Shown one piece after another: positions 1 through 9,440 of a DNA stretch of 30,467 nucleotides. The position numbers and the translations under genes are program-made. The notes beneath the pieces were generated by a model that saw nothing but the letters and a program-made list of their open reading frames with translations, had not been told where the DNA came from and made no database searches. The DNA is from Usnea hakonensis (lineage: Eukaryota; Ascomycota; Lecanoromycetes; Lecanorales; Parmeliaceae): NCBI GenBank assembly GCA_013423325.1, contig BLJB01000212.1, positions 1 to 30,467 of the forward strand. The letters are read 5' to 3'. Numbering within the stretch: the first letter of the stretch is position 1; each line of letters starts with the position of its first letter.

Positions 1-391
1 GAAGGCTGGGAACCATGAAACCATATACCCGACGAAACATATCCGAAATTGCAAATTCAACAGAAGATTCCTCGATAAAGTTGGCTCGCTCGGGGCTTTC
101 CCACGGTATCAGTGAATTTTTCAAGAATTTCCAACCTCATCAGCCAAGTGACATGTATCAAGCCTCTCGACCTCACTCACGTAAACGTAGGGCAATCAAA
201 GTCCAAACCATAATAGGGTAGTATGCAAAAGTAGGACGGATGTACGAGTACGACTAGATGCATGATTTGCTGGCCGTATGCGGTTGTACACATTCATCCG
301 CACTCCGCTTTGAGGTTTCGCAGGATGCAGAGTTTCTCGGAAGCAAAAAATGTTTATATTTTAAAATAGTAGACTTCCAGTTCACGAAAGT
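1..391. other. Upstream flank with no gene seen
   Basis: I see no convincing coding frame here; the short open frames lack recognisable motifs. An AT-rich block at about 355-368 lies 25-35 bp upstream of the tRNA gene and could act as its upstream TATA-like element. Confidence 0.4.
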
Positions 392-487
392 GGCAACTTG
401 GCCGAGTGGTTATGGCGCTAGTTTCAGGAACTGTCTACAGTATTCTACTAGTTCGAAAGAGCGAGGGTTCGAATCCCTCAGTTGTCA
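392..487 (+). tRNA. tRNA-Leu(CAG) with a 17-nt intron
   Basis: Class II leucine tRNA that decodes CUG. The acceptor arms 392-398 and 480-486 pair over seven positions with one G-T wobble, followed by discriminator A487. The D stem pairs 401-403 with 414-416. The anticodon stem is 418-422 with 447-451, and the loop carries CAG at 425-427. The loop is interrupted after position 37 by a 17-nt intron, 429-445, the canonical site for nuclear tRNA introns. A short variable stem lies in 452-462. The T arm is 463-479 with a consensus B box at 466-476. Five T residues at 493-497 give a Pol III terminator. Discriminator A and the long variable arm favour Leu over Ser. Confidence 0.95.
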
Positions 488-492
488 AAGAC

Positions 493-497
493 TTTTT
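493..497 (+). terminator. RNA polymerase III T-run terminator of the tRNA gene
   Basis: A run of five T residues starts six bases after the mature tRNA 3' end, the usual Pol III termination signal. Confidence 0.8.
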
Positions 498-859
498 GCC
501 ATTCAGAGGTTCTAGACTCACTTCTTCAACCGTGAGCTATTGCATTTGGCAGTCTCATTGGGCAGCCGGCGGGGAATTTTGGCTAGCCTTGGCGGCAGGA
601 CGGAGATCGGCGCACTTGCCTAAATTTCCCCACAATCCCATTGGTGGCTTATGTTGTATGCTCGCCAAAATTACATCTGCATCATGCATTTTCTCGTCAC
701 CAGTCACCACCCATGGAGCCGATAAAGGCTCCCATCTTGCACCAACAACCGTCCAGCATGCGTCGTCTCTGTGTTGGCTTCGGTGTCTGGTCGCTTCTAT
801 TGATTCATTAGTATTTCGCTTCCCCTTCTGCTGCTTTCAGCTTCTGAATCGTGCCCGCA
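498..859 (+). promoter_or_regulatory. Promoter and leader region of the GH76 gene
   Basis: Non-coding stretch between the tRNA terminator and the GH76 start codon. The last 40 bases are pyrimidine-rich, as in many fungal leaders. I see no clear TATA box. The open frame crossing this stretch runs through the tRNA gene and has no protein motifs. Confidence 0.35.
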
Positions 860-2722
860 ATGATTCTACGGTCTTTGAATCGTGACAGCTCCGCTGCACG
901 ATTGTTTATCTTTTGCCTCATTTACCTCTTTGCCGCGACCTTTGCGACTGTACTTCATGATCAAGCCAGCTCAGGTTCACTCACGAAAGACGAAGCTGTA
1001 GCAGGACGCTCACTAGTCGACTCACAGCCAGCGTTGGGAGAGAAGGGCCTGCCACTACAGCAGGCAATCTCTGTCGACGTTAATGTGGCATCCTATGAGG
1101 GTATCTTACAGGAACCCGGTCCATACCCCTCGACTTACACTGCTCTCCTGGATGCGCTCGACGTCATGGAGTCACACTTCTTCAAGGTTTCTAGGGGCAC
1201 CTGGCCCAAGGCTATTGATTGGACAGCTGCAGTAATGAGCACTCAAGTCTCTGCAACGCTATCCGCCATGACAGCCTACGCTCAAAAGATCAAATCCGGC
1301 CCTACTCTTCCCACAGACAAAGCACGCGACCATGAGAATCTAATCAATCGATATTTCACCCAAATTACATCCTTTTATTTCGGCGAGAATGCATTTGCTT
1401 TGCGCACACAGGCCTACGATGATATGCTGTGGGTCGTTCTTGGATGGTTGGAAGCTATAAAATTCATCAAGCTACACTCTTCTCTGCACTACACCTCATC
1501 CTACGACCACAATGCAACATGGTACGCCAGCCAATTCATCCCCCAATATGCCCACCGCGCTCGCCTGTTCTATGACCTCGCCTCTCACGGTTGGGACACA
1601 ACACTCTGCGGCGGCGGAATGACCTGGAATCCCTACCTGGCGCCTTACAAGAACGCCATCACCAACGAACTCTACATCTCCGCTTCAATAAGCATGTACC
1701 TATACTTTCCAGGGGATAGTGATCCCTCACCTTTCTTTGCCCATACGGGACTACCGCCTGCAAAGGCGCACGATGTACGATATCTAGACAATGCAGTGAA
1801 GGCATACAAGTGGCTGAAACATAGTAAAATGAGGAACAAGTACGGATTATACGTGGATGGGTTTCACATTACCGATTGGCGAGGCGGTAAGGACGGGAGC
1901 AATGGAACACGGAAATGTGATCTTAGGGACGAAAAGGTGTACACATACAATCAAGGCGTTATCCTATCTGGACTGAAAGGGTTATGGGAAGCTACGGGCT
2001 CTCGAGGCTATCTGAAAGACGGGCACGAATTAGTGCGGGATGTGATTAGAGCCACCGGATGGGAAGACCGGAACACCGAGCAACGATACCGCTGGGCGGG
2101 TCTAGGAAGAGGTGGCGTGATGGAGGAATTATGCGATTGGAGTGGAACCTGCAGCCAAAACGCCCAAACGTTCAAAGGGATCTACTTTCATCATTTGACG
2201 CTCTTTTGCAGTCCACTCATACGGCGGGAATGGGACGACGACGGAGACACCGTACTGAGCGACGAAGAGACAAGACAGCTGCATCAGAAAAGCTGTGACG
2301 AGTACGGTGAGTGGATACGACATAATGCATTCGCAGCATACGTAACGAGGAACCAAGAGGGCGAATTTGGAGAGTGGTGGGGTAGGTCGGCAAGACGAAG
2401 ACGCGATGAAGATGAAGATGAGGGCGAGGAAGAATTCGAGAGCCCGCATACCCAAGGGACAGATTACAGGAATGAAGGGGTGCCCATGAGCGACATATGG
2501 CGATTACCAGGAGACGATGCAATGTATACAAGCGACACGGATGACGATTTTGGAGATTGGGAAAGGAGTCGGGACGAGGTCTACACACCTACCAAGGAAA
2601 TTGGTATCCGGGACATCAACGACAGAGGAAGAGGCAGGACGGTAGAGACACAAAGCGGCGGCCTTGCTATCCTGAGGGCGCTTTGGACGTTGGTGGAGTC
2701 GAGGCGGGGGAACGACGCTTGA
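860..2722 (+). CDS. Secreted GH76 family alpha-1,6-mannanase-like protein
   Basis: Predicted glycoside hydrolase family 76 protein of 620 aa, intronless. The start is ATG at 860; an upstream in-frame GTG is not a credible eukaryotic start. A hydrophobic N-terminal segment (about residues 14-32) is a signal peptide or signal anchor. GH76 hallmarks are visible in order: an adjacent Asp pair D187-D188 in YDDMLW, matching the expected catalytic pair; CGGGMTWNP from C250 followed by YKNAITNELY; YTYNQGV from Y361; and FKGIYFHH from F438. Family members act on alpha-1,6-mannan, and the fungal Dfg5/Dcw1 branch helps attach GPI proteins to the wall. This protein ends in a charged, low-complexity tail of roughly 110 residues with an acidic run near residues 516-527. 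No GPI signal is apparent, so it is not a plain Dcw1/Dfg5 orthologue. Substrate specificity is inferred from the family only. Confidence 0.9.
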   Translation: MILRSLNRDSSAARLFIFCLIYLFAATFATVLHDQASSGSLTKDEAVAGRSLVDSQPALGEKGLPLQQAISVDVNVASYEGILQEPGPYPSTYTALLDALDVMESHFFKVSRGTWPKAIDWTAAVMSTQVSATLSAMTAYAQKIKSGPTLPTDKARDHENLINRYFTQITSFYFGENAFALRTQAYDDMLWVVLGWLEAIKFIKLHSSLHYTSSYDHNATWYASQFIPQYAHRARLFYDLASHGWDTTLCGGGMTWNPYLAPYKNAITNELYISASISMYLYFPGDSDPSPFFAHTGLPPAKAHDVRYLDNAVKAYKWLKHSKMRNKYGLYVDGFHITDWRGGKDGSNGTRKCDLRDEKVYTYNQGVILSGLKGLWEATGSRGYLKDGHELVRDVIRATGWEDRNTEQRYRWAGLGRGGVMEELCDWSGTCSQNAQTFKGIYFHHLTLFCSPLIRREWDDDGDTVLSDEETRQLHQKSCDEYGEWIRHNAFAAYVTRNQEGEFGEWWGRSARRRRDEDEDEGEEEFESPHTQGTDYRNEGVPMSDIWRLPGDDAMYTSDTDDDFGDWERSRDEVYTPTKEIGIRDINDRGRGRTVETQSGGLAILRALWTLVESRRGNDA

Positions 2723-3585
2723 TATCTAATATATTACTATGTCTGGGAGAGTATGTATCGAGGCACGATTTGTATAAATGTGCTTATCTGTGTTGGTCTA
2801 TCTGTGTGTCGGACTATATTGCCCTCAATTCGAGCAACTAGATATATATCATACATACATACAGTGGTACAACATACGAAATTATAAACCATCCACACAC
2901 ACACACAAATCTCCAAAGTCAAAGTACCGCTCATCTCATCTCATCTGATATCCTGCATGCATCCCTCATCTCATTGCCCAAGGGATGGATATCCGTCGAA
3001 TCCGCCCACCCCCATCTTTCTCGTTCGTGAATAGTCAACTCGCTAATCAGCCATCGCCTTTTCAGTTCTGTTCTCTTCATCTATCTATGAAATGTCCTTC
3101 TACTTCACACCGCGAATCGTCTCCTCTGCATTTCTCAAAAGACAGCCAGCCATCCAGCCAGCCAGCGAGCTATACATCACACACTCTCCCCCTTTCCCAA
3201 TACAATACCCTCCCCTCTTTTTAAGATCCCAAATCCTCCGAATCCCACATCCCTGACCTCTAAACAGCATCTCCCTTATTCTATATCATCAAATACCAAA
3301 TCCCAATCTTAATACCCATCCGCCCCGCTCCATGCCCAACATTAAATCTATTATATTATATCGTATCATATCACACCCAGCCCCCTCCTCTCCCCCCCCC
3401 CTTTTCCTCCCCTTCCTTCCTACTCACAACAAGTACTCAGCACAGTTCGATCAACTCGTAACACTAGCACATATCATATATACAACAAATATAAGAGATA
3501 GGGAACAGGAGTCGAGAGGAGAGGAGAGGGGTAAGTAAAGAGAGAGAGAGAGCGCTCCTCTTACCTTCTCTAGCTCATCAAAAAA

Positions 3586-3631
3586 GAAAAAAAAAGAAAA
3601 AAAAAGAAAAAAAAAGAAAAAAAAAGAGAGA
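3586..3631. repeat. Tandem 10-bp A-rich minisatellite
   Basis: About five perfect tandem copies of a 10-bp unit made of one G followed by nine A residues, leading directly into a GA dinucleotide run. Confidence 0.85.
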
Positions 3632-3974
3632 GAGAAAAAAACAAACCCTCTTCCCCATCCTGTCTTTATAGCTGGGAAAGAGATAGCTGGGTAGGTGGTA
3701 AGATGAGAGGTTATGTGGTATGTATATATAAAGAAAGAAAGAATAGTGGGGAGATATATATTTATCTACCCACCACCATCACCATCCCTCGTAACTATTA
3801 TTATTATCATCCAGGCAGAAAGGGGAAAGGGCAAGTGAGCGTAGCGTGCTTTGCGATAGATAGGTAGAGTAGAGGAGAGTAGAGTAGAGTAGGTCTGGGG
3901 ATGTTTGTTTCGTTCACCCGGGGCGGGGGACGAGGGGGGGAGGGGGGGAGGGGGGATCGATGAGCGGATATGGA

Positions 3975-3976
3975 NN
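3975..3976. other. Assembly join (NN) beside a 38-base G run
   Basis: Two N bases precede a run of G at 3979-4016. The roughly 20 bases reading GATCGATGAGCGGATATGGA appear on both sides, ending at 3974 and again after the G run at 4017-4036. This suggests two overlapping contig ends placed in series rather than a true duplication. Confidence 0.8.
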
Positions 3977-4017
<41 letters not shown>

Positions 4018-4273
4018 TCGATGAGCGGATATGGATATCAATCTCGCATTGCCTCACCCAACCACCCTTTCAAAACCCCCCCCTCCCCCTCCCCATACTC
4101 CCTCCATCCCCCATGCTCCATCCGCCGTTCCCCCTACATTATACAACCCCAACCCCATTCACCTACCCCCCTACCCCCCTCCCCCTTCCCCACCCCCACC
4201 CCCTTTCTCCCCCCCCTCCCCAAAAACACAAAAAACAAAAAAAGGGGGAAAAGAAACAAAAAAACCAAAAAAA

Positions 4274-4275
4274 NN
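4274..4275. other. Assembly join (NN) inside a poly-A run
   Basis: Two N bases are flanked by A residues on both sides within an A-rich block. Homopolymer length is probably unresolved here. Confidence 0.75.
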
Positions 4276-4518
4276 AAAAAAAAAAAAAAACTCAAAAAAA
4301 AAACAAAACCCAAAACCCAAAACCCAAAAAAACTCAAAAACAAAGAAACCCCCCCAAAAAACCAAAAAACAAAGGAAACAAAAAAGGTCTGTCCAGCCCA
4401 TCCATCCATCCGACCGGGCACTTACTTACTTACAAGCGGCCCGGCTCGGCTAAGGTACTAGAGAAAGTGTAGTGTACCTAGTGTAAGGTACTTTAGAAGG
4501 GATGGGATTGCGACCGCA

Positions 4519-4553
4519 GGAAGGAAGGGAGGGAGGGAGGGAGGGAGGGAGGG
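4519..4553. repeat. GGGA/GGAA tetranucleotide microsatellite
   Basis: An array of GGAA units becoming GGGA units, about eight repeats, purine-only on the plus strand. Confidence 0.85.
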
Positions 4554-4904
4554 TATATGGAATGATTTTTTGGTGGGGCGGGGGAGGGGAGGGGGAGGAG
4601 GGGAAGATGGGGAGAGAGAAGGCATGGGGATGGGGAAGTGGGGGAAAAAAAAGGTCTGGTGATGAAATCTATTGGTTTTTATGAATGAAGGAGGAATGAA
4701 TGCTCGAAAGGCTGGAAAATATTCTTCCCGTGGGTGGGAAAAGAGGCAGCTGGATGAATGCTTGTCGTATGTGTAGAGTTCACTACGAACAAATCTTGAC
4801 CCACGCATGGACTCACCTTCCTTAAACCGCATGATCCAGATTGCATTTTTCATTTACATACAAAGCACCATTAAAGTCCCTAGCCCCCTCCCTCCCTCCC
4901 CCCC

Positions 4905-6311
4905 TCACGCCAACAACCCCGGCAACAAGCCCTCCGTAAACTGCCACAGCAGCGACGAATCATGCGTATCAAACGCCGCCCCCGTATACCACGTCCTCCG
5001 CTGTCCCTGTAACGCATACAGCTTCCCATAAAACCCACTCGCAATCGCCTGCTTCGACACCGTCAGTTCAAACGGGGTATGGTCCGCATACGCCGCGAAC
5101 TGCGGGGTCGTCGTCGTGGCAAAGGTGCCCGCCGTCCCCAAGCGAAGCACGCTTTCGGTGATGAGTGCGCGGACCTGGGTGTCGGATAGGGCGGTCGGGG
5201 AGCCGACTTTGACGTCGAAAAGGCCGGGGACGCGGGTCGGGCTGATGGCGTAGAGGCCTGGTAGCGGGGGGAGGTTGTAGGTGGTGTTGGAGCCGATGTT
5301 TGTGAGGGAGATGTTGGCGGGGATGCCGGTGTTGCGGATGAGGGCGGTGTAGTAGGCGCTGTTGAGGAATTGGGCGAAGAGGGAGCTTTCGTTGTGGGAG
5401 AGGTCGAAGCCGACGAGGTTATTGAGTTTTGGGGGGATGGTGATGAGGAGCTTTTTTGCGAGGATCAGCTTCACGCCCTGAGGCGTTTGGACGAGCACTT
5501 TGACTCCGTTGGGATCGCTTCGGTCCGTGGCGATGACGTGGCTGTTTAGCAAGACGTTTTGTCCAAGCTCCGTCAGGGCTTTCTCGTAGATTTCGCTGTT
5601 GTCTTGTCGGGCTGTTGTCAAGAAACCGGTTTGTAGATCCTGCAGTATGCCGAGGCCGAAGTTTTTGAAAACGTACAAGGTATACTGCTCCAGCAGATTC
5701 CCAAGTCCTTGAGCGAAGTTGAACAAGAATCCTACGATATTTTCGAGATTGTACTTGGTCACGAAGTCCCCAAACGGAAGCAGCAAATCCGCAGGTATAG
5801 GGTTGGGAAGATCAAACCCGTTTTCCACATAAGCATATTTTTCTAATTGAGCGCCATATGCTGCCAAAGCGGCCGAAGGATCAGCAGGAGCGTATCCAGC
5901 TACGATTTCTCCGGTTCTAAAGTCAACATACTTGGTCACTTGACCAGGGGCTGAAAAATCAGCCGCCGTTAGCGGAATGTCGAATCTGCCAAAGTAGTTC
6001 TTGACGATGGTGAGATTATGGAAGACGACGACGCCATAGTCAATTGTATCCTTGGTGCTGGGATCGGTGTATGTGTTTGTGTGTCCGCCCAGTCTGTCAT
6101 TGGCTTCGACGACGACGACGGTCTTCCCGGAATCGACGAGACGGATGGCTCCGTAGGTTCCCGTGGAGCCGCCACCTATGATACAGATATCCCGTGTGAT
6201 GACAGCGGATGAGGCGTAGGCTGAAGGGTCGAATTTGGCAGGGGAAGCGTTCGTGAGGGAAAAGAGACCAGTGGCAAGGAAAAGAAATTGGAGGGAGGAT
6301 AAAATAGCCAT
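4905..6311 (-). CDS. Secreted FAD-dependent oxidoreductase (flavin amine oxidase-like)
   Basis: A 468-aa protein in one uninterrupted frame. I chose ATG at 6311 because it has A at -3 and begins directly with a signal peptide (MAILSSLQFL... to about A22). The frame stays open upstream to 6392, but that extension would bury the signal. A Rossmann dinucleotide-binding motif, IIGGGSTGTYGA (glycines at 46-48 and 51), ends with acidic E69. It is followed by RLGGHTNTY (73-81), the FAD pyrophosphate-binding stretch of this superfamily. The C-terminal YTGAAFDTHDSS (442-453) is typical of fungal FAD/NAD(P)-binding oxidoreductases of the beta-cyclopiazonate dehydrogenase-like group. The protein is predicted to oxidise an amine or related substrate in the secretory or extracellular space; the substrate cannot be read from sequence. 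No biosynthetic cluster partners are adjacent. Confidence 0.9.
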   Translation of the reverse strand: MAILSSLQFLFLATGLFSLTNASPAKFDPSAYASSAVITRDICIIGGGSTGTYGAIRLVDSGKTVVVVEANDRLGGHTNTYTDPSTKDTIDYGVVVFHNLTIVKNYFGRFDIPLTAADFSAPGQVTKYVDFRTGEIVAGYAPADPSAALAAYGAQLEKYAYVENGFDLPNPIPADLLLPFGDFVTKYNLENIVGFLFNFAQGLGNLLEQYTLYVFKNFGLGILQDLQTGFLTTARQDNSEIYEKALTELGQNVLLNSHVIATDRSDPNGVKVLVQTPQGVKLILAKKLLITIPPKLNNLVGFDLSHNESSLFAQFLNSAYYTALIRNTGIPANISLTNIGSNTTYNLPPLPGLYAISPTRVPGLFDVKVGSPTALSDTQVRALITESVLRLGTAGTFATTTTPQFAAYADHTPFELTVSKQAIASGFYGKLYALQGQRRTWYTGAAFDTHDSSLLWQFTEGLLPGLLA

Positions 6312-6423
6312 TTTAGATGGCTGGTGTGTCGTTCCAGAGACTTGTTCGTCCAGGAGTTGGAAGGCCAAGCTAGTAGTTGTCTCCCTATACAAAGAGAATG
6401 TAAGAAAGAGAGAGACAGACGAG

Positions 6424-6432
6424 CTTTAAATA
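6424..6432 (-). promoter_or_regulatory. TATA-like box of the FAD oxidoreductase gene
   Basis: On the minus strand this reads TATTTAAAG, about 113 bp upstream of the start codon. It is followed by a CT-rich tract, as common in fungal core promoters. Confidence 0.5.
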
Positions 6433-7140
6433 CATCCTATCCGACGACGTTTTAATTACCACAAAAGATCATCCTGGCAACTTACTGCTTACTCTGCTGG
6501 AAGTAATTCCGCGTGGCGTGCGGGGAGAGCGACGTTGGCGCCGGGAGGAGTGAAGCGATTCCGAATCAGCATTCGATACTATCTGGCTATGGGTAGGACT
6601 GATGCATTTTCTATGAAGCAAGTGCTACCTGAATACCCTGTGACGCCTCTTTGCCAAGACCACTAACCATGTGACATCCATGTGTTAAGAGAGTGTTGAG
6701 AGTGGTACATCATTTCCAACACTATCCCGTTTGTGATCATAATTTTCAAGAGGAGATATTCGGGTTAATTGAGGACCGAGCTGAGTGCGGGGCCCGAATG
6801 TGTCAAGACATCCAACGACACCATGGAATCCAACCTCATTGTCAAGATTCTCTCGACAGAGCTTTGATTGTATGGTTGTATCGAGGGTTGTAATGCCGAC
6901 ACCATCACAATTAAAATTCCGACATCTGACGCGCGATTACTCCGTAGATGTGTGACAGTTCGGGATTTCTTCTAGTACAAAACACCCTTCACCTGTCTCG
7001 GATTCTCGAAGCCGATAGGGTCCGTGACTCAGCTGGATGGCGAAAGCCGCGAAACGAATGCCAATGGCCACCGAGATGTTTCTCTTCACATATCTCAGCT
7101 CAGCTTGAAAAGCCTTCGTCTCCGTCCAAGTCTGATTGAG

Positions 7141-7235
7141 TGATAGCTCGAATGGTTGTCATCCTAGACAACGCGAAGGACTTCACAGACAAGGATCATA
7201 TGTCAGGGATCCCCAGTTCGAGTGTGGGTCTATAC
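7141..7235 (+). repeat. tRNA-like segment, possible SINE head
   Basis: TAGCTCGAATGG at 7144-7155 resembles a Pol III A box, and CAGTTCGAGTG at 7214-7224 resembles a B box, about 60 bp further on. The flanking arms do not fold into a full cloverleaf, so this is not called a functional tRNA. It may be a decayed tRNA pseudogene, a SINE fragment or chance. Confidence 0.2.
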
Positions 7236-7564
7236 CCTATCAGACCTATCAGACTAGCTCGTAGGCGGTAGGTCCCATAGGAGGTCTGAAATTAAAACAT
7301 CCCGTACGCAGACTGCAGTACGATGACTAAAACATCAGTGCTTTATTAGGCCTCTTGGAGTGTGTTTTGAGACTTTTGTCATCCGGCCTAGAGGCTATGG
7401 AGGCGATGAGTGTCGCTGATAGCTACTCCTTCCAGAATATGTTGGAGAATCAAACATGTAATCTGCTACCGATTTACTCCAGGGAAGGAGAATTGTTCTT
7501 ACATCTGACTCCACTGGACCCATTCATTATTAATTGCCTCTCAGGTTTGTCATGTGAAGTCTGA

Positions 7565-7837
7565 TGTTGTAATTATAAACTTTCGTTAGAGTTCAGTCAG
7601 ATTACCCCCCAAAATTAAAAACCAGCGCCGGAGAATAAAGTAGGTACCTACCTTAGGCACAATTTATAGCGTCCCTCGGATATCCCCGATCGCGCAGCAA
7701 CCCTATTGAGGGCAATTTATATTTCGACGAGCCGTCATATAAAATACCAAGAACCACTCACTCAAGAGATCGCTACCAACAGAACCTAACACGGGCCTCA
7801 ATATATTATACCCACACGAACAAAATCCCACACAACA
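7565..7837. mobile_element. Possible solo LTR (weak)
   Basis: The segment begins TGTTGT and ends ACAACA, the inverted ends typical of LTRs. It contains a TATAAAA-like motif near 7739-7746 followed about 60 bp later by AT-rich sequence. However, the flanking five bases (TCTGA and AGCGT) do not match, and no primer-binding site or polypurine tract adjoins it. Confidence 0.2.
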
Positions 7838-8740
7838 AGCGTCCGCCCCAGTTCCAGAAGATCCCGAAAACCCTCACCATTAATCATCGAACTTTAATCT
7901 GATTTGAGTGAGATATCTCCGCAAACAATTATATTTGCACTCTCTCCTCCCCATACATAGTCCATGAATCCCCATCCCTCTCTCCAAGCACCCTCTCTAA
8001 GCACCCCCCCCATCTCCACCCATCTCCTCCATCTCCTCCCCAACAACCCCTCAACCCCCAAGAAACCCATCCCCCCCCCCAATCCTCCCCCCATTCCCCT
8101 CTACCACATTAAACCCCCCCCCCTGACACATCAAGGTATACACACCCTACGTAAGCTAAGCAAAGCTAAGGGAGGTACTCCTCCCTTCCCCTCTCACTCC
8201 ACTCCCACTCCATACATTTCCAAAAAAAAAAAAAAGGCGGCCCGGGAAGTGCCGCGCTCCGCATATTATGAATGAAGAATGAGAGGCTGTGGATAATATA
8301 TATCCTTTTGAATTTTTCGCGTCGGGGCAGGTGGGGGGGGCAGGTGGAGGGTGCAGTGTTAAGACGGTAGCTCATTAGTAAAACAATAACCATACATTCT
8401 TCTAAAGTTGATCTCAAGAATCATGAGTGAATGAATGGTAAAAGTTGAATCTACCAAGATGTGGCTATTTACCTTATGCACGGCTAGTCCCAAATGGCCA
8501 TTCGGCCAAAGCAAAGCAGGAGCCATTTCGGATGTCCCGTGAGCCATACCAGGCAGGGTGGTGGGTTTTGTTGATGTTGAGTGTGATAATAGGAGTAGGG
8601 AAGTCAGGGAAGTCAGAGAAAAGCCAATACCTTCTACGTCCGTACAGATTGAATGCAAGGGTAAGGTATACTTATCTAATAAAAATCCGGAAAAGGGAGG
8701 AAGGGAGTGCGATTGTCGTCTTATCAGCGTAGATTACTTA

Positions 8741-9009
8741 CTTTAAGGGCGCTAGGGGGTTAGCGCAAATGCTTGTAGAAGTACCGAAAGTATTGTTNNA
8801 TACACTAACCTACCTGAGGGCTTGTAGACTTATTATACAAGGACATTTTCGAAGAAAATGATGTCATTTCTCATAGTCGTAACTTAAAAGCAGGTCATAA
8901 TACCATTTCTATACATAAAAGTACTCGTGAGGCTTATGTTGTAGTGTAATGTAAATGGTAACAATGTGCTTTCGGTAGTATTTGCGCCGACCCCCTCGCG
9001 CCCTTAAAG
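8741..9009. mobile_element. 269-bp terminal inverted repeat element (MITE-like)
   Basis: The outer ends are exact inverse complements: CTTTAAGGGCGC at 8741-8752 and its complement at 8998-9009, with one mismatch at the innermost positions. The similarity continues inward through an AGGGGGT block, GCGCAAAT and a CCGAAAG block to give imperfect arms of 50-58 bp. A TA dinucleotide flanks each end (8739-8740 and 9010-9011), as expected of a Tc1/mariner-type target duplication. The interior has no coding frame, so the element would be non-autonomous. An NN gap interrupts the inner part of the left arm. Confidence 0.75.
8798..8799. other. Assembly join (NN) inside the inverted-repeat element
   Basis: Two N bases follow ATTGTT in the left arm. 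The right arm read in reverse complement has extra bases after the same ATTGTT before a similar TACACTA-like stretch. A short piece may therefore be missing here. Confidence 0.7.
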
Positions 9010-9011
9010 TA

Positions 9012-9440
9012 CTCTATACATAGGTAGGTACTTACGAAAAGCTTTTCCACTCCTACTGCTTAGATAGAGTACATATCAGGAGTGCACTATTACAGTTACA
9101 GTTACAGTATAGATAGATAGATAGGGTAGGAAGGTCAAGGTATGATTCATAAATCATAATCGAACTCCGCCTCACCCACAAATAAGTAGGGATTTAAGAA
9201 AGATCGTACTTATATGGTATGTATTTTAATGTTTTAAAATAACGTGTTCTACAATGAAACGATTTTCAGGATGGAGTAATAAAGTGACCATGGAGTGCTG
9301 AATCCAGCAAAAAGGGCCATTAACGCCTCGCCCACTTCTTAAAACAGTGACCCATCCCAATACCACAATCATCATATACCTTGCCGATAAAACACCAGCC
9401 CAGAAGATCCCAATGCCTCAAGAGCACACCCACACCCCTA
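9012..9440. repeat. 3' flank of the GRDP gene with short tandem repeats
   Basis: Contains three TTACAG-type units near 9089-9107 and a GATA-type array at about 9107-9124, then AT-rich sequence. I see no gene. It probably includes the 3' untranslated region of the minus-strand gene ending at 9441. Confidence 0.5.

Larger units (their letters stand above)
2723..4904. repeat. Gene-free region rich in simple sequence repeats
   Basis: This 2.2-kb stretch lies between two convergent genes and holds both 3' flanks. It contains GA dinucleotides near 3540-3552, five tandem copies of a G-plus-nine-A unit at 3586-3631, G-rich tracts from about 3925 to 4016, C-rich tracts at 4075-4220, an A-rich low-complexity block at 4215-4385 and a GGGA tetranucleotide array at 4519-4553. 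Open frames here are composition artefacts (poly-Gly, poly-Pro, poly-Lys). Two NN gaps are present. Confidence 0.8.
6433..8738. other. Gene-poor intergenic region
   Basis: No open frame longer than about 100 codons here has recognisable motifs. The region holds a tRNA-like segment near 7141-7235, a possible solo LTR at 7565-7837, a C-rich low-complexity block at 7960-8125 and a 14-base A run near 8221-8235. Short open frames in the C-rich block are composition artefacts. Confidence 0.5.

Noticed and set aside
406..885. 159-codon open frame upstream of the GH76 gene
   Set aside because: It runs through the tRNA gene and the promoter region and shows no protein motif.
3960..4472. Several long open frames encoding poly-Gly, Pro-rich and Lys-rich peptides
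   Set aside because: They cross NN gaps and homopolymer tracts and consist of translated simple repeats.
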